NCBI RefSeq assembly: GCF_003945595.2
Contig: NW_024104312.1
Span: forward strand, 1,178,001 to 1,242,000
DNA: 64,000 bases
From: Pipra filicauda
Taxonomy: Eukaryota > Chordata > Aves > Passeriformes > Pipridae
Direction of reading: 5' to 3'
The position numbers were made by a program, and so were the translations under genes. The notes below the pieces were generated by a model. That model ran no database searches. It had not been told where the DNA came from and was given only the letters and a program-made list of their open reading frames with translations. Below, in pieces: positions 1-14,021 of the stretch (the stretch's first letter is position 1; each line of letters opens with the position of its first letter).

Positions 1-3000
1 GCTATGTTTGGGATTGGGTTTTTTTCCATGCATATTTTGAAACTCCTTCTGCTTCTTACTGAGAGCATGTCAGATAATTAAACTGAACATCTTATTTTTA
101 AAATCTAATTTACTTTTGAAATCCTATACTGCTGGACTATTTTTAGGATTTTTCTTATGTGGGCCAGCGGAAATAGGCTAGCCAGGTAGCACAGGGCCTC
201 ACAGGCTGCACTGAGCAGTCTTTAAAGCTGAACACCATTAATCAGTAAAACAATGGGGAAAAAAATCCTTTCGGATTAGGAATAACTATCTGCACTGAAG
301 CACTGATACTCATCTTCAATTTTGGAAGAGCTTATCTTAAGCAAAACTAAATCTGGGCCTACAGCTTTGACTCATGAGTTTCTTTAATTTGTTACCAAAT
401 GCAAGAGCTTATCCTGGTGTTTGACAGGCTGTCCTTACCACCAAAATCACTGGGAATGTCGCCCAAGCAAGGACTACAGGAATGAGCTTACCAGTACCTT
501 TGGAACACCTTGTATCATACATTGCTCTGCACAAAATGTACACTAGAGAAAATAACAGAAGTAGCACAAAGATACTTTTTCTGAAGTATTGAGTTTTGTG
601 ATCCTTATTTTATAAGCATCAAGGGAAACAGCAGCATCAGAGATAGCTGCACCTAGACCCTAGCAGTGGTCTTTCCATTCTGCAACCCAGAGTAAAATAA
701 TCTACTAACCAGACTTACAGTGAATGATTCAGTCAAGTTAATTTCTGTGATATGCTGGCATGCAAAGAAAAGCCCCTGAATTACAGAAAATAAATCTTCT
801 TAGCATTCTCCACAAAAAAGCATCTCAGTAGGTACCCAAAATGACTCCAACCTCTCAAATCTCTCATTTCTGCTGGCAGCACTTCCTACTGAAGGGCTGG
901 GGGTCCAGAATCAGTTCCCAGGCATCTGGTCCACCTCCCTGGCAGCAGCTTGCCTTGCTGCCAGCCACTTTCACTGCTTACAGGTGACAGAGAAGTGAAG
1001 ATGCTTCATCTGGGGCAAAGGACCTGCAGTGTGAGGAGTACATATGGCCCACAGCCCCACAATCTCTATTTTTTCAAACCCCTGCCAGGTAACATCCCAG
1101 AGAGGGGATTGCAAGACTTGCTCGGCTCTTTGCAAGAAAAAGCACTCCTCGTTCACAGCCAAACACAATACATAAAAGCAAAGGCACTACAGCCCAACAG
1201 TGTTTATCCAAAGCTACCACAGGGCCAGAGAAACTGCAAAACACTGCGGGATGTAAAGTTTCCTTCAATAATTTGACCGACTCGAAAATGCAAATGCATT
1301 CACCATACCTCTGCTGCAACCCTGGCCCTGTTCACTTCCCCCACCTGGGAGCAATATTTCACAGCAGCGAAATTTAAAAACAGGGTGGTTTTATTAATTT
1401 TAAAGCCTCAGACTCTTGCAGGCCCAGGTGCTACTCCACAGCACTTGAGGACAGAAATTGCATCCTTGAAGAGGCCTCTTCTCTAATCTTCTCGGGGGTT
1501 CCTGTTCTGCTCACTCACCAGCCTGTCCCAAAACCTTTATGGCTGCATGAAGTCCATGTGCTGTTCACATGAGCAAGATCTATCCACATAAGAGCTCTGG
1601 AAAAGCCACGTAAGGCTGTGAATTTGCTGACCCAGAGGTATTACCAGTCCCTCACAGCTCAGCTGCAACGCCTCCGTGTGCTCCTATCTCCTGGCGAGCA
1701 TCCCGACCTCCCACACATCCTGCAGCACTGATCCCTCCCTGCACTTTCGCTTTCAGCTGCCTTACCACACCAGAGAAAGAGTTTATACCTGTCTCCTGTG
1801 CTTCCATGTATCTTCTGAAGGATCAACATCCATCCCTGCCTGAAGCACAACAGTCAGGAGAACCCAGTCCCCAAGCATGACACCAGCGAAGTCCCCACCA
1901 GGCAGACCTGTCAGACTCACCGACAAGTCAGCCACACACCACCAACGCAGGTGGATTTACACCAGGTTTAACACAGTGCTTTTAAATGGCCTTGAACCAA
2001 CTGGGGTGAACGAGTCCTTCCTCCCTTATCCACCTCTGCCAGCTTGATTCATATCAGGGGAACAATCACCCATCCTGAGGTCTGTTGGTACATGGGGTCT
2101 AATTTTCTTCCTGTTCCTTATTACCAATTCAGTATTGTTTAAATCGAGTCAAAGCCAATTTCTTTTCCTTATCAGTGATGAGCCAAGATAATCACCGTGG
2201 GAAACTTCAAGTGTCCTGAGCACCATTTCAGCTGGTCCATGTAGTTACTGCAGGATGCCAACAGCCCTCTTACCATATTATAAAACCTCCTGGGTTGTTT
2301 CCAGGAATGATTACACCAAAAAATGGTACTGCTTACTATGAATTCAGCCTAGAAATCAAGGAAGAGAATAAAATACCATCAAGATAACAGGCACCTCTTC
2401 AACAGAGCCCAAGAAACGGTCATGTCCTGTAACTTTTTCCATGCTGTACAACTTTTTCCTCACCCACAAACTGCCATGGTAAGGATCAAAAGCATCAGTT
2501 CAGCATATCAGGTTAAATTAATTAAAATAATTGAGACAAGCCTCAGTAAGGTGTCAGCACAAGTGCCTGTGCCCCATCCATGCTGCTGAACTGATCCACA
2601 TACACGATGGTTCCTTGTTCTTCAGCTGCTCCCAGAAACATGCCCCTTACTCCTGCTGTCAGAATGAGCTGACAGCTGCCTTCTCACTGACTCATTTCAC
2701 CTGACCAACAGCCTCCTCTCTTCTGCTTCTACAGGGGAGAGATGCAGCCTCCTGGCCTAATCTGATGGCCAAGAGTAACTGGCCATCAGACTGTATCTCC
2801 TCACAGCCCACAACAGCAGGATTGCTATATTACCTTCTGGGAAAAATGGGAAGCTTACGTGCTTCCCATCTTTTAAAACCTTTGAAATACTTACCAGATG
2901 AATAACAATTACAATTACTGATTTATATGGGTATGGTGCAATATGTTTTCAGTCAGGAAGTAGACAAGGACAAGAGCAAAAAAAGAAAGCAATCTCTACT

Positions 3001-5740
3001 TTTTCCTTATGCCTTGCTGAAGCATCCTGTGCTCTGGACAAAAGAAAACATCCTGCAGACAAAGCCATGAGTGGGAGTGCTGGGATGGAGGGACTGGCGG
3101 GACAGCACCACTGCTGAGGCTGGACGAGACAGCCCCCCCAGGAGACAGAGAAAGGCAGCAGCAAAACACTGCAATTAGGATGAGACTGGGAAAGTGAACA
3201 GGCACTGATGCACACAATGAAGATCATACAACAGGTTTGGGAGATGAGAGCATTGGAAAAAATCAGCTACAGGAAACAGCTCCCTCCTCCTCTGGTGTCA
3301 TCTAATCAAGCAGGGCTATCTCCTTTCACACCTTAATAGGGGAAAGCTGAGAGGAAGACCATAAAGTTTTTCTTCCAGCTTCTGAGCTAGGAGAACCCAG
3401 TCCCTGACCAGAACGAGGAAGAAAAGGTTCAGGCAGTAGATGTCCCCAGCCACTGCATTACTGGGTATTTACTCTGGACAACATCGAAGATTAATGACTG
3501 ATAACCATCTGCTTGGTATGTCATGCACTGCAGAAACACCAACACACTAAGTGTGGTGTCTTTTTCATTTATACTAACTTTGAGCAGTGACAGAAGAAAG
3601 AGCATTTGCAGTAGCATTAGGAAAAGGACCAAAGTTGTCCCTTATGCTCACCTGTGCCTTATGTCATCAGGCTCACAGGACAGCTGAAAGACTACATGAA
3701 GCCTGTCAGCATTCAGCAAAGAAGCCAGGAACCCAATATACTGCTAAAATTACACTGTTATTCTCCTAACACGCTCCTTATACACACAATCACATTTCCC
3801 AACCATTATTCCAAAACCTCATTTACATCAGAAACTAAGCAGTGTAGCTGTAGCCCAAAAACTCCCTAGCGTGGCCAAGGCTATAAATGCTATTAAGGTA
3901 CTTTCCAACTTGACAAAGAGAATAATCATATTGCAAACATCAGCTTTATGATTATTCTGGGTGCTTCTAGTATAACCATTTCTAGGATTTTTTTTTTTTT
4001 ATGTTATACTCATAACTGAAACAATTATATGAATCAAAACATCCAGAGGGAAACAAACATTCATCAGCCAGTCAGTCAAACCTCAACTTCCCACTGGGTC
4101 TCTATTTCCCAATCCCAACACTGCTCCTTCTCAAGGTATCCTCTCAAGGCAACAGAGGTCTTCAACAAGCTGATTATCCTTCTGTCCTGCTTCTGCCAAC
4201 ACCAGCTGTTCAAGCAACTCACCCCATTACAGAGAAGGAACACGGTTTTCCCACTGCCATCCCAGCTCACCAGCATCAGCGGCCACAAATCACAAACAGG
4301 CACAACCTTCCGCAGTTTGGAGCAGGGAGGGAACAAATTCTCAGCCTGTTCAGAGAGGTTGAGGAAGTTTGCTTGGGAGGTTAACAGATAACAGAATCAA
4401 GTAAAAAATACACATCATTTGTTGCACCACCACTTATGTCAACGTAACGTCTTGGCAAGGGATTCAAGTGCCCTGGAACAGATGAGAAAAATGTTAATAG
4501 CAAAGACCTCCAAGTATAACATACTGGCGCATATAAGAAACTTGAACTGTATTCCTTTTTTATTTTCTTACTAGCAAAAACTATGATTGCAATATAATGG
4601 GAGGGAAAGGATATTCTTGAAATCACAGTTTAAACAAAGCCCAAGAAGAAGGCATAAAATTCCATTTCATGCACAAATATTCCTCTATCATTATCGCTGA
4701 AATAAGTTTTAGATTGATTTTTACATTGCCCCTAAAGCCACAATGGCATTCTGAATGGTACAATTACAACAAGAAAGCAGAGAAGTAACAAGTAACAGTA
4801 TGCTCTCCAGTAAAAGAACGGTATGGTCTCTATACACACACACATATGTACACATACGTATCAAAACTTAAAAGCATTTACTGATTTGGTTAAGCTGTGC
4901 TAATATATTGCTATTGCTCATTTGCTCAGAGTCCCAGAAGTTCGCCTGGATTAGAAGAGGTTGAAGTTAAACTGAGGTTAGCTGACACGTGTCAGCCAAG
5001 CCAGACCTAATCCTGGGTTTCTTACTAGTTGTTGTGTCTTCTTCTCTAAATAATATTAAGAAGGGGAAGAAACCACAGTGACACAGTTGGGTTCCAAATA
5101 ACTATTTTCAGAAACTGTACACAAACAGACAAGGCAGAGCTGTGCATGCTGGCTGCTCCACAGAAGATTCCTCCCCATGATCCCCACCTCCCTGTCTGTG
5201 CCCCTCCAGACCTCTGCCCTTCCCACCATGAGTCCTGCCACATAAGATGACTCCTAAGACTGAGACAGGAAAAACCCATTTTCTTAACTCTAAGTGTTGT
5301 CTAATCCATTCCTCCTCCTGGTAAAAAAGGACCTTCATAATACAGTGTAGGTGACTTTGTGCTACTTGGACTTGCCATTTCCTGTTAAAACAACATAAAT
5401 GGACTTACTCCTGTGATTGGCACTGAATCCAAGACCTGTGGAAACTCCCCATTCATTTCAAAGCAATTCTTGGATCTGGCCTAAAAGTAAGAGTTTGATG
5501 AGCAATAAAGAAACTAAAATAATATTGCTTAAACCACAGAGGTGCCAGCTTTTACTGCCTTTCATTGAGCACATAGTATTTTGCTCCCACTGTTCCAAGG
5601 GAAATAACACTCTGTGCAACTGTTATAGGATGTAAAACGTGTACTGTGCTGTTCAGACGGAGCTCGTAATTGAAACATTTAAGTGTCAGTGAAATCCCAA
5701 ACGTGAAGTTTTTAATTTTCATTCAACCATGATGTTAAAA
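1..5740. other. Intron 1 distal part, nothing assigned
   Basis: AT-rich sequence with only short, overlapping open frames on both strands and no family match. It holds a T13 run at 3988-4000 and a short CA run at 4834-4844. I saw no clear repeat family, exon or RNA gene. Confidence 0.6.
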
Positions 5741-5743
5741 TTT

Positions 5744-5760
5744 GGGAGGGGGAGGGAGGG
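5744..5760 (+). other. G-quadruplex motif in intron 1
   Basis: Four G-runs separated by single A bases (GGG-A-GGGGG-A-GGG-A-GGG) lie on the plus strand, the template for ABTB3. It sits about 80 bp before the unassigned coding-like block. Any function is inference. Confidence 0.55.
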
Positions 5761-5839
5761 AGTGGAGTGTAAATTAGTACCTCAGAGTGCTTTTAAGGTC
5801 TATTCTTTAAGATATAATAATCGGAAAGATAAGCTCAGT

Positions 5840-6780
5840 CAATATGCCAGCAGCTGATGGCATACTCCAGCAGACTGCTGCCATGGCACTGCCTGCTTCT
5901 CCTTTGCCACCCCTATTCCTTGTCCCACACAAGAGGTTATCCAGAGGCTTATCAAGGAGATGTGTCCTGCTGCCTGCAACACATGAAGAAGTGCCACTAC
6001 CTTCATCCACAGGCTTTCGACCCTGCAAGAGGAATGAGCAGGTTCCTGTTGGAGAGCAGGGCTCCCGTTGAGGCAGTTGGACAAGTTCAGGCCAGATGTA
6101 CCCAAAAGAAGACCCACAGGCTCAAGGGCCATGGAAAGAACCAGCTCAGACATCTTTATCAGAAGGAGCATGACCATCATTTACAGGAAGGAGAAGGTTA
6201 TCTTGCAATACTGTTCTTATTCAGCAGCTTCCCAGATGACCGAGTATGACATCAGGCTAAAAAACCTCATCCGAAACCACTAAACGCTCTCCACAACTTA
6301 CAAGGAAGCCCTGAAAGGCTGGTTTGTGTCTTGCAGATTCTCAGACCATCTTCCCCAACACTCATGTTCACAGACTATATTAAAGCAGTCTTGAACTACA
6401 TCACGCGCAAACTCATGTTCCTCACGCACTTGCATCCCATGATCTTCACGGGTTGCCTGTTTCACTGTCTGGGTGGACTTTAAGGTGCTGGATTTAGCCT
6501 GGAAAATTATTAAAGGTTTGACGTTTGCCTCCCAGAGAGACAGCACCTCTCCCCCCAGAAACCTGCCTGCAGACAAGGTACTGCTAGGGAATCTGCTTTT
6601 GCACTGCTTTCCATCCCCCACCTTCACTCAATTCATACCAGCCATGGTACCTCCAGAAAGGACCCACCATCACTTCTCGTTCACACCTGATGGACCAAAC
6701 ACACTAATTTCAGTGCTTGCACTGCGTTCACGTGCCACCCAGCTGGGCAATGACATCCCAATTTACTGAACCTCCAGAAC
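5840..6780 (+). pseudogene. Unassigned coding-like block, possible decayed retrocopy
   Basis: This stretch of intron 1 is more GC-rich than its surroundings. It carries adjoining open segments in different plus-strand frames: one at 5857-6249, one at 6068-6283 (with AMERTSSDIFIRRSMTIIYR) and one at 6473-6769. A further frame between them reads TDYIKAVLNYITRKLMF. The frame changes and in-frame stops would fit a processed copy with indels. I could not name a parent gene, I saw no poly(A) tail or target-site duplication, and the minus strand is also partly open, so this could be chance composition. No function is claimed. Confidence 0.25.
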
Positions 6781-6883
6781 ACGAGACCTGTCTCTTCTCC
6801 TGGAGTAGACAGATGTGAGAAGTCTGTTACCTATTAAGTTGCGTTATCATGGTGTTTCAAGTACTGAGTACAGAGGAAGGATG

Positions 6884-7015
6884 AGCTTGTGGTTAAGCCA
6901 CTATACTGAGATGTAGCTTCCAGCAGTCCAAGCCTCCTACCACAGACTGCCCCAATGGTTTCAAGCAGGTCAAATAATCTCTCACATCAGACTTCCCCAC
7001 CTTTTTTAAGTGCCT
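6884..7015 (+). repeat. MIR-type SINE relic
   Basis: The start, gcttgtggttaagccacta, matches the MIR head pattern in which a 'gtggttaag' precedes an 'actagactgg'-type stretch. It is followed by a 'ccacagactg'-type stretch, 'caggtcaaataatctctcac' and a pyrimidine-rich 'cttccccacc'. The order of blocks follows the MIR consensus as I remember it. The copy is diverged, as expected for this ancient family. Confidence 0.55.
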
Positions 7016-8090
7016 GAGAAGGAAACGTTTGCAACTAACCAGGGAGCACTCAAGACATCAGAATGGTGAGGACTATATAAACAGATATATATCTCACTGG
7101 TGAAGAAACAGGCTGATGTGTTTGAAGGTTTCTAATGGCTGGTTTAGTTGCCATGAAAGTACTTAAGAGCATGCAACACGCCCTTGGATTAAATCTAAAT
7201 AAACATAAACAGCAGTAAAAAATGGCCTGGCTCTTGCTTGCACCTGTAACTCTAAATATATTTAACAGGATGCCAAATTTCATTGTATAAGATGATAAAA
7301 AGCAAAACAACATTACAGTCATTTGCATGAGAAGCAGGGAGACACAAGGAGAGAGGCAAAACAAAATGGACAACTTGCTAGAGTCTGATTCAAAAATTTT
7401 AAAAAATGCTATTTGCTCGAGTCAGGACTAAGCTCCAAGGAGATTCATGGCAGGTAAAGCTACAACAAAATGGAGATGAAAACTGTGTATTGAGTCCCTA
7501 GAAGTGAGATAAATGAGGGTCAGAATGAAGTTCATTTAAATCCACTGAGCTGATACAGAGGGAGTTAGAGAGAGCCGCAAAACAAAATGAAAGGCTCAGT
7601 AGGAGCCTGCACAGCCAGTGCTGCAATGTCAGAAACGCAACACAGTGCCATCTGAAACCTACAGGCACAGTAGCAGGACTCAAGGAAAAAAACAACAGTG
7701 GCACTCCTTGGGAAGCCATGCCTGCCTGCGACAGCACTGGAATAACACGCGAGGGTCCCGTAACACAAGCCCCCGATTGCGGATGCGTTTGGAGGGGAGG
7801 TTCAGCGAAGCCTCTGGGGAGGACATCCACTGCTGGGGTAAAACCACCAGAGGAATATAACGAAACCACGTCTATTTACACCAGGGAGAAGGATCTGCCC
7901 TTTTCTTTCGCTCCCACTTGGCATCCTCCTTTGGGTCTCTTATGGCATACAAGGTGTCTTAAGACAATAGATAATTAGCTGTAATGCATCCTCTGTGGCT
8001 ATAACAACTTAACAAGGCTTATCTGTAGACGTGATCTAGGCTTCCAGTTATCCTTGTTCTCCCAGTTTCCTTCCTCTCCCCTTCTCCAGT

Positions 8091-8098
8091 ATTTGCAT
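8091..8098. promoter_or_regulatory. Perfect octamer ATTTGCAT in intron 1
   Basis: A full POU-factor octamer (ATTTGCAT; ATGCAAAT on the gene strand) lies about 790 bp inside intron 1, just after a pyrimidine-rich stretch. The promoter carries two ATGCAAA cores, so octamer-type sites recur around exon 1. An 8-mer is expected by chance about once or twice in this window, so use is uncertain. Confidence 0.3.
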
Positions 8099-8324
8099 CT
8101 CAGCTTGACAGGTATTTTGAATTTAAGCTTAATAAAAGTGTTTGCATGTGCGTGTGCACACTTATGAGAAGGTAAGAAAAAAAAACACCCGATTTTAACT
8201 CTGTCTCCCCGAGACTAGGCTCGTTCCATTTTCCCTTCCCTGACAAACAGAGGGAGCTGAAGCAAGAAACGTCAACTTTGGAATGCTGCTCTATCGAAAG
8301 ATAACTTATTAAAAATATTGGACT

Positions 8325-8343
8325 CTTCGCTTAAAAAGCGAAG
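8325..8343. repeat. Perfect 8-bp inverted repeat, 3-nt spacer
   Basis: CTTCGCTT, then AAA, then AAGCGAAG. It lies in intron 1 about 540 bp from the exon, in AT-rich sequence, yet both arms carry a CG. A hairpin with a very tight loop is possible. No known element was recognised. Confidence 0.6.
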
Positions 8344-8637
8344 GGAAAAAATGTCCAGGAAGTTGATGCATCACCGTGTTGCATCTGTGTCAGGCTCTGG
8401 GTAAACATGCAGCAACATGAATGAAATCTGTCCAGAAAGACTGCATTTCAGCGCCAACCACGCAATCGCTGGCCAAACCACTGCATATGTAGCAAAGTTT
8501 GATCTCGCCTGCGAGCGCTCAGCTGCGCTTCTGCTGCTTCCTGTGGAAAACTGAAGCTCTGAACCACTGTCTCTCACCCAGCCCTCGCCGGCACGCCGGC
8601 CAGCTGCCCCCTAAACCCACACGCATCCCTCCGCGGC

Positions 8638-8652
8638 GGGCGGGCGGGCGGG
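8638..8652 (+). other. G-quadruplex motif in proximal intron 1
   Basis: Four runs of three G separated by single C bases (GGGCGGGCGGGCGGG) lie on the plus strand, about 230 bp inside intron 1. The plus strand is the template for ABTB3, so the transcript carries the C-rich side. Single-nucleotide loops are typical of stable quadruplexes. Folding in cells is inference. Confidence 0.6.
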
Positions 8653-8875
8653 CAGCCCCGGCAGAGCCAGGCGGGGGATGCTCGGCAGCTCCCCTCCATC
8701 CTGCCCGCGTCGGGCACCGCCGTGCAGGGGCAGCCGCGCCGCGGTGCCCGCTCCTGCCTCCGCGGCCACCCCATCCCCGGCGGCAGGTGCGGCAGCGGGG
8801 CCCGCCCAGCGCCCGGGGGCCCGCCCGGCGCAACAGGTGGTCGGTGGCGCCCGGTCCCGCCCGGCGGCCGCACTC

Positions 8876-10099
<1,224 letters not shown>

Positions 10100-10100
<1 letters not shown>

Positions 10101-10200
10101 CGGGGGGGCGGGGCTATGCAAAGCGCCGCCGGCTCGCAGCCAATGGGATGGTGCGGGGGCGGGGACATGCAAAGCACAGCGCCCGGCAGCCAATGGGACG
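10100..10200 (-). promoter_or_regulatory. ABTB3: ABTB3 promoter with tandemly duplicated GC-box/octamer-like/CCAAT module
   Basis: Two copies of one arrangement lie side by side. Copy 1 has GGGCGGGGC at 10106-10114, ATGCAAA at 10116-10122 and CCAATGGGA from 10140. Copy 2 has GGGCGGGGA at 10157-10165, ATGCAAA at 10167-10173 and CCAATGGGA from 10190. Offsets between matching elements are 51, 51 and 50 bp. On the gene strand the CCAAT boxes read ATTGG, which NF-Y can bind in either orientation. No TATA box is evident, as is usual for a CpG-island promoter. Factor binding is inferred from the motifs. Confidence 0.75.
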
Positions 10201-10519
10201 GCGCCCTGCCGGCCGCCCCGCCCCTCGGCTCCGCGGGGCCGCGCGGGCCGCGAGGGGGCGCGGCCCCGTCCGGCGCGTCCCGCGGGGGCTGCGGGTCCGC
10301 GGGCAGCGCCCCGGGGTGGGACTGTGCGCGCTCCGGAGCGGGGATACGGCACTCCGGCCCTGGCCCCTCCGGCAGCCGGAGGAGCGCGGCCAGCCGTGTC
10401 CCTACGCACCGCGTCCTATGTCCCCGCGTCTGGAAAGAGCACGGTGTGAAGCACGTCTCTGTTAGATCTCCCCCCCGTTCCTCACGCGCGCGAACTGGAG
10501 TCCCGCTCCAGCCCGCCCT

Positions 10520-13500
10520 GGGTTTTCACACTAGTAGATCCCTGATGTCGCTATAAACAAATGACAGGGAGTGCAGGCACTCCACACATCTCATCAGACA
10601 GTCAAGATGCTTTGAAATCGAGCAGAAACTGCCACGTAAGAATCCCAGCCATCGCTGGAGTCAAGAAGAGCAATTTCCAAGTAATTAAAACAAGTACAAT
10701 AAAGCCCTTAGACATTCTTGACGTTAACCCATTAAGCATCACAAAGGCTTTGACAAGTAAGATTTGTACTGGGCTTAGGGCACGTTTCCTATCCATACTA
10801 AGATATTTTTTTTTGTGCAATATAAAATAATTTATCCCTGACTAATGTATTTTAATCTTACATTTCTAGCCTTTAGCTTTATTAGGAGTTGCCTAAGATC
10901 CCAGGCAACAGACTGAGAATGTATATGTTTGTGTGCTCTGGTTATGAAGAAATCTTATATCCTTTTAAGCGTAAAATACCAGCAAAATTCTATCCCTTTA
11001 AGGATAAAAGCCTAGCAAACACATTTCTTTATCATGCCAACAAGAGGCAGCCAAAATTTTTGAGCAGACAAGGCAAGTCGTGTAAGAGATTTCCCTATCC
11101 AAGCAAGCCTGGCACTCCTCCAACATCAGCTTCCTACAGGAAAGGCACGAAGACAACTACAGGTAGGCTCATTTGTCAAACAGGTTGAGGAGAACTATGA
11201 CACCACCAAAAACATCAAGAAGGGGTTGCTTTCCAAATGAAATCAAGTGTTGTCAAAAACTTCTGTCTCAGCATAGCCCTGGGCCTTCCACAAGATGCGC
11301 TATGCACAATAGGTTCCCACAGATTTCCCAAACACCGTCATACCCTGATAAAAGATAGCAGAGCTGAGGACAAGAATAACTTGAGCCACTGTTGTGTTCC
11401 AAGCAAGACACTGAGGCCCACACTGCCGGCAACAGCCAGCCTTGAAGAGTGGCTCATCAAAAACAAGAGCATACCTCGAGAGCAAAATCCTGTGGACTTC
11501 GCGGAGATCCAGCTGTACATCTCGCAGTAGAGCCCTCTGGTGTCTTCAGCACCTCAGTGCAGTGACTGCTCAAAATTCCCCTTTCCATCTGGTAGGAGAA
11601 GAAGGCACCACCAGGACTAAACCCCTGGGGATAGTTATTTTTCTACCAAACTCCATTCATCTGACTCTGTCCTTATGCTCTCACAAAATGCCACAACTGT
11701 GCATGCTGAGTACATGAGACAGACAGCAGGTCAAACCTGGGGAAAGTTCAAGTTTGGGAAGTTTTCTAGTAATTGGTTTGTAGGGCTTAACATAGACATA
11801 AGGTGGGCATCCAAGGAGGATGAAACAAGTGAGCTGGGTGGTTTGTTTGTTCACCAGCCTTTGTAAATACTGGTGCTCCCGAGGTCAGCACCAGTCTTAG
11901 ATGCTGCATCACTTTTAGGCTACAACATAAACCATGCATTGAGATGCAGAGGATAAATGAGAAGTGGACAGTTGTCTCGGGCTCCTTGCAGACTCAGACA
12001 TTCATATTGCTGACTCAGTGGCAGTTTATACTTCAAAAGAGGTTGGGGTTTTTTTATTATTTTAGTCAGAAAACAAAACCTCATTGGGCCTTACTAGAGA
12101 TTTTGTAGTAGCAACCTTGCACATGGCAGTTTGATTCCCAGTCACACTACCAGTTCAGAAGATGTTGCAACACATGGGCACACCACAGGCATGTCAGCAG
12201 CATCAGGCTGGTTTAAACTTTCGAAAGTGGCAGTGAGAACTTCTGACTCATTTGTTCCAAAGACTAATTACCTTCTCATTGAAAGGGCTGGAAGTTCAAA
12301 TCAGTTCAACATGACCAACCTGGATCTCCGGTGATCTTTTGGTACCTGAAGGACTTCACCTTTCAGGTGCAGATACCCTGGCTCTTGCATTCTGAAGTGA
12401 GTTCCAGCATTATTTGGAAAGTGCTTCTTGGACAGGGTGACCTCATTCTTTAAACTGCCCTGGGAAAACACAGGATCAAACAGTTTGGAGACAAATGCAC
12501 TCCTGCAACTTGTCCAGTGCCTGCATGGGATGAGCTGTGGAGACAGTCTTTAACTTTAATCCAGAAAGGGCACCACACCTCTCCTGGCCTGGGAGGAAAG
12601 ACAGGTGTCTGCAGCTGTACTTCACTCTGCAAGCCTTGCAGCCAGGGTCATTTGCCTATTAGACAAGAACACCCACTGCAGAAAACAAAGTCCCTTTATA
12701 TGTCAAAGGCTGGGTGGAAACAATTTTCAGCTTGTTGGAGACAGGGACATCAATTATCCTCACAGACAATTCAGACAGCAACTGATTAAGTACCATAGCG
12801 GGATGATAAGTGCCAGAAAAAAAAGTTTAAAAGAGGGAAATTGAGCCACATTTTAAAAAGGTGCTTAGGGCAAATTTAAGTGAATGGGAAGTTGGCATTG
12901 GGAGAGCACTAAGTGCCGAAATTCTTTCCTTCCCTGCCCTGACAACTGCCTGCAAATCACATCTTCTTGACAGCAGTAGGGAAAAACATGACAGCAAACA
13001 GGCTGCCAGACAGAACAGGAGTGTGCTTAGGATCAGGCCACTCCATGCAATTTCTGTATTCAAAATTCGGTGTGCTTCACTGCAATAACAGCTCAGATCA
13101 AAAGCAGCACTCTCAGGATCTCCCAGTGCTATCTCCAAATGCTAGGAACAAGCCGCAAGCCTTATGAGGGCCTTGCTTATATTGCTGGGGAAGTCAGAGT
13201 ACTAATGTTTCTAATCACAGGGGGTTAATTTACAAAGCAAGGCTGTAATCCTGTACCAGTAAAGCAGATGTGAAATGCACATCCCTGGCACAGGAGCCTT
13301 TGGGGCTGCACCATGTGTACAGCCTGCTGCAAAGAAGACACCCGTCAAAGAAGGAACAGAGCGCTGGCATCAGGTAGCATCGTCCCTGCAGGGCCACTGG
13401 GAGACTGCTGCCAACTGTTTAGACAAGCAGGCTCAGGGAGATGACTCTGGTGTTGCTCCTCAAACACATACAACTCTAAAAGCAGTGGGAATGAGTGATG

Positions 13501-14020
13501 CAATGAGGCCACCGTCTTGCCAGCTGGAAGGGAGGCACTGGTGGTGCCTCCAGCATGAGTGGGAGGGAAGAACACGTGGCAGCCGGATGCCACATCACCC
13601 GCTTTTTCCCTCATCAGCTCCATCCTGCTGATTTCAGCAACAAGCTGAATTAGGACCCCTGGCAAGGACTTAGCAGGAGCTCTTGCCCCACAGAGAGGCA
13701 AGATTCAGCTAATCAGCTTCTCCTCTTGCAAACACCAAAAAAAAGGGCTGCCCCTATATTTCAGCTGACTATTGCTTAGCCAGGGGCAACCACCCAGCTG
13801 TATTCCTCTGCTGTGCAAAAGCAGCACCTCCAACTTCCCACTGAGCTCAAAAACCCTTCCCGACTTTCTTCCTGCAGTCCCAATGCCTCTGTGTACTGGG
13901 AGTCTGTAAGAGATATGTAGACTTGTGCCTGACATGGAGGGGAGCAATTACTTGGGATTTCTCAGAAGACACTAGCTGAATATGCTCAGAGAAACTGCCA
14001 GCCAAAACCAAATCTCACCT
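10520..14020. other. Proximal upstream flank of ABTB3, nothing assigned
   Basis: The composition returns to AT-rich directly upstream of the CpG island. Open frames are short and mutually overlapping on both strands (for example 13275-13631 plus against 13345-13701 minus), which fits chance. No second promoter-like CpG cluster, exon or known repeat was recognised. Confidence 0.6.
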
Positions 14021-14021
14021 C

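Larger units (their letters stand above)
7020..8560. other. Intron 1, unassigned sequence proximal to the CpG island
   Basis: AT-moderate sequence with no recognisable exon or young repeat. Open frames on both strands near 7500-7980 overlap one another and show no family resemblance. The stretch contains the octamer at 8091 and the inverted repeat at 8325. Confidence 0.6.

Noticed and set aside
8060..8110. Acceptor-like pyrimidine tract plus CAG on the plus strand near 8089, with a GTATTT donor-like site about 20 bp on
   Set aside because: It would imply an antisense micro-exon with no other support. Pyrimidine tracts followed by AG are common.
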